From NCBI GenBank assembly GCA_031411235.1, contig JANOAR010000187.1, positions 1 to 23,381 of the forward strand: a stretch of 23,381 bases of DNA, in the 5' to 3' direction. This document shows, one piece after another, positions 1 through 5,835 of the stretch (positions are counted from its first letter, which is position 1; each line of letters starts with the position of its first letter). Origin of the DNA: JANOAR01 sp031411235 (lineage in GTDB: Bacteria; Verrucomicrobiota; Verrucomicrobiia; Verrucomicrobiales; Verrucomicrobiaceae). The notes under the pieces were generated by a model. That model had not been told where the DNA came from. It saw nothing but the letters and a program-made list of their open reading frames with translations, and made no database searches. The position numbers and the translations under genes were made by a program.

Positions 1-1
1 G

Positions 2-934
2 ATGGCGTTGTGTGATCGGCTGGAGGCGCAGCAGCAGGAACGGGAGACGCGGCACGCCGCGCTCGCCCGCGCGTCGCTGGCCCGCTTTGCCGACGCGCCC
101 ACCCCGGCCAACCTCCCGTTCCTCTTCCACCCGTCCTACGCTATCCCCCCCGCCGACCTCCGCAAATCCATCCTCACCCTCGCCGTCCAAGGCAAACTCG
201 TCCCCCAAGACCCCAACGACGAACCGGCGGCTAGCCTCATCTCACAGATTGCAGAAGAGAAACGCCGTCTCGTGGCCGCGAGGATTATCCGAGACAAAGA
301 CGAGGCGGCGCCGATTACCGATGATGAGCTTCCGTTCGAGGTGCCGTATGGCTGGGAGTGGACGCGATTGTCGAGCATCACGCGCCGGATTCACTACGGT
401 TACACGGCTTCAGCGAAATCAGAACTCAAGGACGTTCGTTTGCTTCGCATTACCGACATCCAGAACAATTTTGTGGATTGGCCGTCGGTTCCTGGCTGCG
501 AAATCGCGAAGCACGATGTCGCTCAATACCAGCTTGAGCGAAGCGACATCTTGGTAGCGCGCACCGGCGGCACCGTTGGCAAAACCTACCTCGTGCAAGA
601 GGTCCCAGTAGTCGCGGTCTTCGCTTCGTATTTGATCCGCATTCAGGGCGGCACTGCGCTTCTTGATCGTTACCTAAAACTCTTTCTGGAGTCGCCAACC
701 TATTGGGTCCAACTGGAAGAAGGAGCGCGTGGCGCAGCGCAGCCGAACGTAAACGGACAAACACTCGGGCGCATGGTTGTCAGCGTCCCACCCCTCGCCG
801 AACAACGCCGGATCGTGGCCAAAGTGGAGCAACTGATGGCCTTGGTGGACGCGGTGGAAACGCAGCTCGCCGCCTCCCGCGCCACCGCCGCCAACCTCCT
901 CTCCGCCCTCGTCGCCGAACTCACCACCACCTGA
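2..934 (+). CDS. hsdS: Type I restriction-modification specificity subunit HsdS, 3' part (5' end outside window)
   Basis: HsdS is the DNA-recognition subunit of a type I restriction-modification complex with HsdM and HsdR. The visible 310 residues begin inside the central conserved helix (MALCDRLEAQQQERETRHA), so the first target-recognition domain is upstream of the window. The linker ending in LAVQGKLVPQDPND follows, then the second target-recognition domain (about residues 110-265, beginning at ELPFEVPYGWEWTRL) and the C-terminal conserved helix from PPLAEQRRIVAKVEQL to the stop. The ATG at base 2 is an internal methionine and not a credible start. The next gene follows after 6 bases. The last 42 codons or so are repeated downstream at 1741-1866. 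The hsdM and hsdR genes are presumably to the left but cannot be seen. Confidence 0.92.
   Translation: MALCDRLEAQQQERETRHAALARASLARFADAPTPANLPFLFHPSYAIPPADLRKSILTLAVQGKLVPQDPNDEPAASLISQIAEEKRRLVAARIIRDKDEAAPITDDELPFEVPYGWEWTRLSSITRRIHYGYTASAKSELKDVRLLRITDIQNNFVDWPSVPGCEIAKHDVAQYQLERSDILVARTGGTVGKTYLVQEVPVVAVFASYLIRIQGGTALLDRYLKLFLESPTYWVQLEEGARGAAQPNVNGQTLGRMVVSVPPLAEQRRIVAKVEQLMALVDAVETQLAASRATAANLLSALVAELTTT
800..925 (+). repeat. Direct repeat copy 1 (3' end of hsdS)
   Basis: These 126 bases inside hsdS match 1741-1866 without gaps at a constant offset of 941 bases, with six mismatches by my reading. Four mismatches are synonymous in the HsdS frame; two change residues (D to H and V to L). 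The two copies bracket the DUF429 gene. Confidence 0.9.
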
Positions 935-940
935 TCGACC

Positions 941-1720
941 ATGCCACAATTTGCCCGCTACCTCGGCATCGACTATTCCGGCGCGCAAACGCCCACGAGC
1001 AGCCTGACCGGCTTGCGCCTCTACGCGGCCACGGCCACGCAGCCGCCCGCCGAGATTCCCCCGCCGCCCAGCCCGCGCAAATATTGGACGCGCCGGGGCT
1101 TGGCCGAGTGGGTCGCCAGCGAACTCCGTGACGGCCCGCCGACGCTCGTCGGCATCGATCACGCCTTTTCGTTTCCACTGCGCTACTTCGAAGTCCACCG
1201 CCTCCCGCCTGACTGGCCGCTTTTCCTTGAAGACTTCCAGCAGCACTGGCCGACCGATGAAGACAACTTGTATGTCGATTTCATCCGAGACGGCACTTAC
1301 GGGCAAGGTGCATCCCGCACGGGCAGTGCCCGCTGGCGGCGGATGGCTGAGGAACGGGCAAGGGCGAAGTCGGTCTTTCACTTCGATGTGCAAGGCAGCG
1401 TGGCGAAGTCCACTCACAGCGGCCTGCCGTGGTTGCGCTACCTGCGCCAGCAGCTCGGTGAGCGCGTGCATTTCTGGCCTTTCGACGGCTGGACGCCGCC
1501 ACCGGGACGCTCCGTCATCGTCGAGGTCTATCCGGCTTTGTGGAGCAGGACGTTTCCCACCGAAGACCGCAACCCCCACCAGCACGACGCCTACAGCGTC
1601 GCCCGCTGGATGCAGCAGAGCGACGCCACCGACACGCTGCCCGTGCATTTTCACCCACAGCTAAGCCCCGCCGAACGCACTCTGGCGCAATTGGAAGGCT
1701 GGATGCTCGGGCTGGCCTGA
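941..1720 (+). CDS. DUF429-like predicted RNase H-fold nuclease, linked to hsdS
   Basis: A 259-residue protein resembling the DUF429 family of predicted RNase H-like nucleases. It opens with a first beta strand carrying an acidic residue (YLGIDYSGA, D11), followed by a second acidic strand motif GIDHAFSFP (D73), then VEVYPALW (E195) and a late HDAYSVARWM (D216). This spacing fits the acidic metal-binding set of an RNase H-like fold. The ATG lies 6 bases after the hsdS stop, so the two are probably co-transcribed and translationally coupled. There is no signal peptide or membrane segment. A broken hsdS tail follows its stop by 20 bases, so the gene looks inserted or duplicated together with an hsdS end. 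DUF429 membership is recognised from motifs and not from a search. A role in restriction is inference from position only. Confidence 0.7.
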   Translation: MPQFARYLGIDYSGAQTPTSSLTGLRLYAATATQPPAEIPPPPSPRKYWTRRGLAEWVASELRDGPPTLVGIDHAFSFPLRYFEVHRLPPDWPLFLEDFQQHWPTDEDNLYVDFIRDGTYGQGASRTGSARWRRMAEERARAKSVFHFDVQGSVAKSTHSGLPWLRYLRQQLGERVHFWPFDGWTPPPGRSVIVEVYPALWSRTFPTEDRNPHQHDAYSVARWMQQSDATDTLPVHFHPQLSPAERTLAQLEGWMLGLA

Positions 1721-1728
1721 ATTCCCTG

Positions 1729-1875
1729 ATGCACTCCACCGAACAACGCCGGATCGTGGCCAAAGTGGAGCAGCTGATGGCCTTGGTGCACGCGTTGGAA
1801 ACGCAGCTGGCCGCCTCCCGCGCCACCGCTGCGAACCTCCTCTCCGCCCTCGTCGCCGAACTCACCGCCTGCTAG
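1729..1875 (+). pseudogene. Remnant of an hsdS 3' end
   Basis: The stretch from 1741 encodes EQRRIVAKVEQLMALV, as in the HsdS C-terminal helix, through AELTAC and a TAG stop, with the recognition domains missing. A chance ATG at 1729 gives a 48-residue ORF, but homology to hsdS starts only at 1741. It is either the tail of a second, deleted hsdS gene or the product of a duplication that also carried the DUF429 gene. The mostly synonymous differences from copy 1 suggest it once belonged to a functional, slightly diverged hsdS. Confidence 0.8.
1741..1866 (+). repeat. Direct repeat copy 2 (hsdS tail remnant)
   Basis: Second copy of the 126-base hsdS 3' sequence (see 800-925), same orientation, 941 bases downstream. 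Recombination between the copies would delete the DUF429 gene cleanly and leave an intact hsdS with a slightly different C-terminus. Confidence 0.9.
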
Positions 1876-1879
1876 AGTC

Positions 1880-1905
1880 CTACCGCGCGTTTTTCAAGGC
1901 GGTAG
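1880..1905. repeat. Inverted repeat between convergent ends
   Basis: CTACCGC at 1880-1886 and its perfect complement GCGGTAG at 1899-1905 enclose a 12-base loop containing five T. It lies where the hsdS remnant and the minus-strand toxin gene converge and overlaps the latter's stop codon. It could serve as a transcription terminator, but no T-tract follows the stem. Confidence 0.35.
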
Positions 1906-2262
1906 CAGACTCTTCTTCATCTTGGAGAGTTCCGGGGACGCGTGCGCTCCAGCGATGACCTTTGCCAAGGTGGGCGTGGGAATGCTGCTGAGCTGAACAA
2001 AGTGACCTGATGCCACAGCGCTGATCAATGAAGATTTTTTCCCTGTTATGGCCATGGAGTAGGCCACGGTGGTGGCGTGAGTGAGCTCCGCGTAGTCGGG
2101 CGGATGGAGCACGCAGGCGTCATCAACGCAGGAATCACGAAGCGTCGTTAGATTGACGAGGAGCATCTCATCGCCCGACTTTTGAGGATCAAAGAGAGGG
2201 ATGAAGATGTGCCGGGGCGGATCCATGCACCGGAAAGCCATGCCAAGTGTCAGCGCGGTCAT
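1894..2262 (-). CDS. Small protein, probable toxin partner of the Panacea antitoxin (PemK-like?)
   Basis: A 122-residue protein encoded 17 bases downstream of the Panacea-domain gene on the same strand. The core pattern is PPRHIFIPLFDP, then MLLVNLTTLRD, ACVLHPPDY and THATTVAYSMA. It recalls small proteins with an HIWIVLSDP...VLVVNLTS...CVL pattern and an SH3-like PemK/MazF-type fold. The match to that family is from memory of the motif and is uncertain. It has no signal peptide or membrane segment. Methionines at residues 8 and 13 are alternative starts, since the conserved part begins only at MDPPRH. Pairing with a Panacea gene is the best evidence that it is a toxin; the target is unknown. 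Confidence 0.6.
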   Translation of the reverse strand: MTALTLGMAFRCMDPPRHIFIPLFDPQKSGDEMLLVNLTTLRDSCVDDACVLHPPDYAELTHATTVAYSMAITGKKSSLISAVASGHFVQLSSIPTPTLAKVIAGAHASPELSKMKKSLLPP

Positions 2263-2279
2263 GGTGGACAGGGAAGTGC

Positions 2280-2831
2280 TCAGTTAAGGAGCTGGTGGAG
2301 ACGCTGGCGAGACTCAGTCCCCGTGATGAAGTCGTCAATCTCATGCGGCTGCCAGCCAAAGGACTCGGCGAGCCTGCGTGCGCTGATCTCGATACGCCCG
2401 CCCCTGGGGTCTGACCATTCTTCGCAATGCTGATGAGTCCAGGTAACCAAGTCCCATTTCCCGTGCTGCCCAAAGCGCTTCCAGACTTCCCCCAAGACAC
2501 CCATTTCAGAAGCGGAGAGAGCGTCGTAGTCCTGGAGGGGTTCCCGGACTGCCACGCGATGATTGGCGCGATCTGAAATGAGGCGCTCCCACGGGCTGTC
2601 CGTCCCTGGCGTGCCGTCATTGATCAGATCCAGCACCTCTTCAGTGACTGGACCATGTTTGAGCGAATAAAAGGCTCCGCCGACAATCGGAATGCGGCGT
2701 GATTGAAGCGAGGCGCGGTCTGAGAGGTAGATGAGCTTCACCAGCTTCAAGATGTCCATTTCGCCCCCCTCACGGGAGACGAAGAAGTGGGCAACTTGGG
2801 CGGCCTTATCAATATCGAAGACGGTTTGCAT
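2280..2831 (-). CDS. Panacea-domain (DUF4065/SocA-like) antitoxin
   Basis: A 183-residue protein with the Panacea (DUF4065, SocA-like) signature: an N-terminal AAQVAHFFVSREGG helix, then MDILKLVKLIYLSDRASLQ, the glycine-rich GGAFYSLKHGPVTEEVLDLI and a C-terminal helix near LSASEMGVLGEVWKRFG. Panacea domains are known antitoxin modules that neutralise many unrelated toxins. This is the first gene of a two-gene minus-strand operon with the small presumed toxin after it, the usual antitoxin-first order. A plausible promoter lies at 2900-2928. The domain spans nearly the whole protein, so there is no separate DNA-binding domain; repression, if any, would have to come from the Panacea fold or the complex. 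Confidence 0.85.
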   Translation of the reverse strand: MQTVFDIDKAAQVAHFFVSREGGEMDILKLVKLIYLSDRASLQSRRIPIVGGAFYSLKHGPVTEEVLDLINDGTPGTDSPWERLISDRANHRVAVREPLQDYDALSASEMGVLGEVWKRFGQHGKWDLVTWTHQHCEEWSDPRGGRIEISARRLAESFGWQPHEIDDFITGTESRQRLHQLLN

Positions 2832-2899
2832 GGTGGTGAGAAGACGAATGAAATCAGCAGCTGGAGTGGAACTCAGAACTCCTTCTCGTCAGTCAACGG

Positions 2900-2928
2900 A
2901 GTTTATCTGGAAGTGAATGGGGTGACAA
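2900..2928 (-). promoter_or_regulatory. Putative promoter of the Panacea operon
   Basis: On the minus strand TTGTCA (complement of 2923-2928) is followed after 17 bases by TAAACT (complement of 2900-2905). These match the sigma-70 consensus at 5 of 6 and 4 of 6 positions. The predicted transcript would start about 60 bases before the antitoxin ATG. A short inverted repeat, CTGTC...GACAG at 2946-2962, lies just upstream and could bind a regulator. Confidence 0.4.
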
Positions 2929-2991
2929 TCACAGATTTACTCGGCCTGTCTATGCTGGACAGTTCAGCATGACGGGGCCTTTGTAGTCTCG

Positions 2992-3477
2992 ATGAATGCC
3001 CGCGACTACAGCTACTGCTTCCTGCGTTACTGCCAGGACCGCGAGGCGGGGGAATTTGCCAACATCGGCGTGCTCTTCTGGTGCCCGCAGGACTGCTTCC
3101 TGGGTTTCCGTGGCAGCCACCGTTTTGCCCGGCTGACGCATTTCTTCGGTGATTTGGATCGAGACGGTTACCGCCTGCTGGTGGCACATGTGGAGCGCCG
3201 CTTTGACCAGATGGTGGAAGATGTTGTCAATGGCTTGCCGCTGGACTCGCTGCCAGCGAGTGCCCGAGAGCTGGCGACGAAAGTGGTGCCGGAAGATGAC
3301 GGAGCATTGATCTGGAGCCCGGCCCGTGGGGGCATCACGGATGATCCGGCTGCAGAACTGAAGCTGGTCTATGCCTGCCGCCTGTCGAGGGCGGGGAAAG
3401 GAGGGCATCTGGCTACCGCGGAGGCTGGCCATGCGTGGGGTTTCGCCCGCCTGCTTCATGCAGCGTACCCAGGGTAG
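2992..3477 (+). CDS. DUF3037 domain protein
   Basis: A 161-residue protein opening with YSYCFLRYCQDREAGEFANIGVLFW, close to the DUF3037 signature in which a short strand-rich N-terminus ends in GEFxNxGV. A second conserved block is GGITDDPAAELKLVY. DUF3037 genes are often found beside a HipA-like kinase gene; none is visible on either side here. After about residue 125 the sequence becomes arginine- and alanine-rich and unlike the family, and a one-base shift near 3390 would restore an open frame to 3620, so the C-terminus may be altered. The gene is divergent from the Panacea operon across 160 bases. The biochemical function of DUF3037 is not known to me. Confidence 0.75.
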   Translation: MNARDYSYCFLRYCQDREAGEFANIGVLFWCPQDCFLGFRGSHRFARLTHFFGDLDRDGYRLLVAHVERRFDQMVEDVVNGLPLDSLPASARELATKVVPEDDGALIWSPARGGITDDPAAELKLVYACRLSRAGKGGHLATAEAGHAWGFARLLHAAYPG

Positions 3478-3872
3478 CCCAAGGTTGCGAAACGCGATCA
3501 TCGGGCGAGTCGCGGAAATGTACCTCATTTCTGGCTCCAGCATTGCCGCCCGCCAGGGCACCTAGAAACGGGATGCGAGGCGTAGTCGTGCGGCGATTCA
3601 TAGGCTTATGCAATAGCTGATGCGGGGGCTGATTCCGCACGGAATCTGGCGTGATTCTGAGGGCGTCTCGGGGGTGTATTCTGTGGGCTTACTGCCTGAA
3701 CGTAGTGAAACAATTGTGTCATTAGGGATTGGCACATCGGAATAGCGGGATTGAATATTTAGACGATTTGTCTTGCTATTATTATGGTATTTATGATTTA
3801 TTTGATTATTCCCTGGGCGGTTCTTGGGGAAATCAACACTGAAAGGGTAATAACCACGACAAATAACATGCT
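3478..3872. other. Intergenic region with hairpin and AT-rich leader
   Basis: No convincing gene. GATTCC-GCAC-GGAATC at 3631-3646 is a perfect six-base-pair hairpin. From about 3700 the sequence becomes markedly AT-rich, unlike its surroundings, and probably contains the promoter of the fibronectin gene; TTGAAT followed after 17 bases by TGCTAT (about 3754-3782) is a weak candidate only. Confidence 0.4.
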
Positions 3873-4901
3873 ATGAAATCACCAGACCAGATCAAGGATG
3901 TCGCTAATTGCAACGAGGGCAGTGCCTTACCAACGGCGGGGCGCTCGGCTCCGCAGGACATTGCGGGGACGAAGGAGAAGCCGGGGGCGAAGGCAAAGGC
4001 AACGGGCAACCCTGGCGGTCGCCCTGGGGCTGGCCTGCGGACGGGGAAAGGCAACGGGCATGGCAATGGCCACAGCGTGGGGGCGAAGCCAAAGTCAACA
4101 GCGGTGACGGCGAAGGCAGCGGTGCCCAAGCCGCAGACACGCTTTGACCGGCGGCAGTCGGAGGTGGCCCAAGCCGTAGCGGAGGCGATGGAGCAGCCGC
4201 GTTATGACACGAGGCTGCGCTATGGAACGTTCCACTATGTGGCGACAGACCCGGTGCTGCCGCCTGCGGGCACGGCCACGGCGAAGCTGGAACTGGGCTC
4301 GCGGTCGGACACGGCGCTGGCGGCCTTTGGCGAGAGCCATATCATGGCGATGACGGGCAATGCCTTTTTCCCTACGCCGGAGCCTACGGCAGAGGTGTTT
4401 GCAGGGAGTCTGGCGGCGTTTGAGGCCAAGTTTTCGGCCCTGGAGAATCTGCGGCTGGAGGTGAAGAATCTGACCTTCGAGAAGGATCAGGCGCGCAAGG
4501 AGTTTGAATTCCAGTTCACCCGGCGTCGGGCTTATATCCAGACGGCGAGCAATTCGAATGCGGAGGTGATCGCGAGCGCTGGCCTGTCCATACGCAATGC
4601 CGCAACCCCCATGGGGGCACTGCTGCCGCCGGTGGGCCTGCGTGTGGAGCTGACCACCTTCAATGGAGAGCTGGACGTGCGCTGGAACACGGTGGCCGGG
4701 GCGAAGAGCTACGTGCTGGAATGCGCGGAGGTGATCACGGGCGAGGCGCTGCTGTGGGTGCAGGTGACGATGGGCGGCAAGCTGAGCCACCTAGCCAAAC
4801 AACTGACCCCCGGAAAGCACTATGCCTTCCGCGTGGCGACGATCGGCGGCTCCAACGGGGTGAGCCAGTGGAGCCCGGTGGTGCAACGCATGGCGGCGTA
4901 G
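3873..4901 (+). CDS. Fibronectin type III domain protein with low-complexity N-terminus
   Basis: A 342-residue protein in three parts. Residues 1-90 are low complexity, rich in Gly, Ala and Lys, with short GNG/GHGNGH repeats and no signal peptide. Residues about 95-245 are a region of unknown fold that includes a charged helix (NLTFEKDQARKEFEFQFTRRRAYI). Residues about 250-342 look like a single fibronectin type III domain: PPVGLRVELTTFNGELDVRWNTVAGAKSYVLEC, then LTPGKHYAFRVATIGGSNGVSQWSPVV, a standard FN3 ending. Such domains mediate protein or carbohydrate contacts. With no secretion signal it may be cytoplasmic. It is preceded by a long AT-rich leader and followed by a G-rich spacer. Function unknown. 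Confidence 0.8.
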   Translation: MKSPDQIKDVANCNEGSALPTAGRSAPQDIAGTKEKPGAKAKATGNPGGRPGAGLRTGKGNGHGNGHSVGAKPKSTAVTAKAAVPKPQTRFDRRQSEVAQAVAEAMEQPRYDTRLRYGTFHYVATDPVLPPAGTATAKLELGSRSDTALAAFGESHIMAMTGNAFFPTPEPTAEVFAGSLAAFEAKFSALENLRLEVKNLTFEKDQARKEFEFQFTRRRAYIQTASNSNAEVIASAGLSIRNAATPMGALLPPVGLRVELTTFNGELDVRWNTVAGAKSYVLECAEVITGEALLWVQVTMGGKLSHLAKQLTPGKHYAFRVATIGGSNGVSQWSPVVQRMAA

Positions 4902-4955
4902 GGGGGAGTCGCACTTTCGGAGCGCTGGGAGGGGTTTGGGGACTGGCGCTTCGGA

Positions 4956-4987
4956 GGGGTGGGGGGCTGGGAGACTGGGAGATTGGG
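4956..4987 (+). other. Potential G-quadruplex tract downstream of the FN3 gene
   Basis: Five G-runs occur at 4956-4959, 4961-4966, 4969-4971, 4977-4979 and 4985-4987, separated by loops of 1, 2, 5 and 5 bases. This satisfies the usual G3+N1-7 quadruplex pattern on the plus strand. Further G-runs flank it from 4901 to 5003. It lies in the 3' untranslated region of the FN3 gene, before the small lipoprotein gene. Confidence 0.6.
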
Positions 4988-5083
4988 AGTAGTGGAGTCG
5001 GGGAGTTTTGACATCGTCTCCCCGGCAGGAGGCTGCGAGATTGCTTGCTCACTAGCCCACTCGCGGCTTCACATGCCGCCTGC

Positions 5084-5443
5084 ATGAAATTTTCTCTTCT
5101 TCTCGCTGCTCCAGCCGCCCTACTCCTCAGCCACTGCACCCGCTCGACTGCCGTGGTGAAGGGGAACCTCTCCAACAACCCGAAAGTGATCGCCCGGCAG
5201 AGTGCTGACGCTGATGCTCGCTGGGCGGCTCGTGAAGAGGCCCGCGAACCTCTGGGTGAAGCCCAGCCGCACCTCACCCCTGCGACCCAGGGCTACTATG
5301 ACAAAGGCTATACCGCTGGTGTGCGCGACCGCCGCGCAGGCCGAGGCCGCGATCCCTTCCGCGAGGACGAAGGCGGCACGGATAAAGCCCTGCTCGCCGT
5401 CTTTGGCCAAGGTTACGACGCTGGCTACGATGCCGGGCGGTAA
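5084..5443 (+). CDS. Small putative lipoprotein with GY-x-AG repeats
   Basis: A 119-residue protein if translated from the ATG at 5084; an upstream in-frame start at 5045 would add 13 residues ahead of the signal sequence. The N-terminus MKFSLLLAAPAALLLSHC has a lysine, a hydrophobic stretch and a lipobox-like LSHC with an unusual His at -1, so lipidation of Cys18 is likely but not certain. The C-terminal half holds two related segments, GYYDKGYTAGVRD and GQGYDAGYDAGR, reminiscent of short tyrosine/glycine repeats in surface proteins. No known family recognised. It stands alone, with no operon partner in the same direction close by. Confidence 0.6.
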   Translation: MKFSLLLAAPAALLLSHCTRSTAVVKGNLSNNPKVIARQSADADARWAAREEAREPLGEAQPHLTPATQGYYDKGYTAGVRDRRAGRGRDPFREDEGGTDKALLAVFGQGYDAGYDAGR

Positions 5444-5835
5444 GTCAATCGTTGCCACGTATGGAGCCTTCGGAAGCCCGGTGGCCGTGGCCATTTCGAC
5501 CGGGGGTGGCCTTTACCCTTGGTCTGCCAATAAACCCGAACACCGCGATTGATCGGCGACTATCTTCACCCATCCTTGGCCTGATGCTGTTCGGCGACGG
5601 CGGGCTCGGTATTTTCCCATACAGTCCCGCCATCGCCAAACCGCCTGAGACTCAAGCCTTGGCAAAGCTAGCCACCGCTGAATCGCGGCGTTCGGGATAA
5701 TAGCCCTGTGGGGACACAGCGCCCTACTTTGCACGAAGGCTCATGGAGGACAGGTTGCCCTACCTGCCCTACGACTTTCTTGAATTAGGATTTCAGGTTT
5801 CAGGTTTTGGATTTCCGTTCCATACTTCGCCGCCT
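5444..5835. other. Intergenic region, possible dispersed-repeat sequence
   Basis: I see no convincing gene in these 392 bases. Notable structure: CTGTG-GGGA-CACAG at 5706-5719 forms a perfect five-base-pair hairpin, and GCCCTAC occurs three times at 5721-5727, 5757-5763 and 5766-5772. The style resembles intergenic repeat elements more than a leader. The promoter of the response-regulator gene should lie in the AT-richer stretch at 5780-5830. Confidence 0.4.

Noticed and set aside
674..1654. Long minus-strand open frame opposite hsdS and the DUF429 gene
   Set aside because: It is composed of Gly/Arg/Ala-rich sequence with no motifs and lies opposite two well-supported genes; it is a GC-rich shadow frame.
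4095..4790. 231-codon minus-strand open frame opposite the FN3 gene
   Set aside because: Arg/His/Leu-rich product without domains, while the plus strand encodes a recognisable FN3 domain.
5452..5700. 82-codon plus-strand open frame in the spacer before the sigma-54 activator
   Set aside because: No ribosome binding site, no family, and an equally long antisense frame; the region looks like intergenic repeat DNA.
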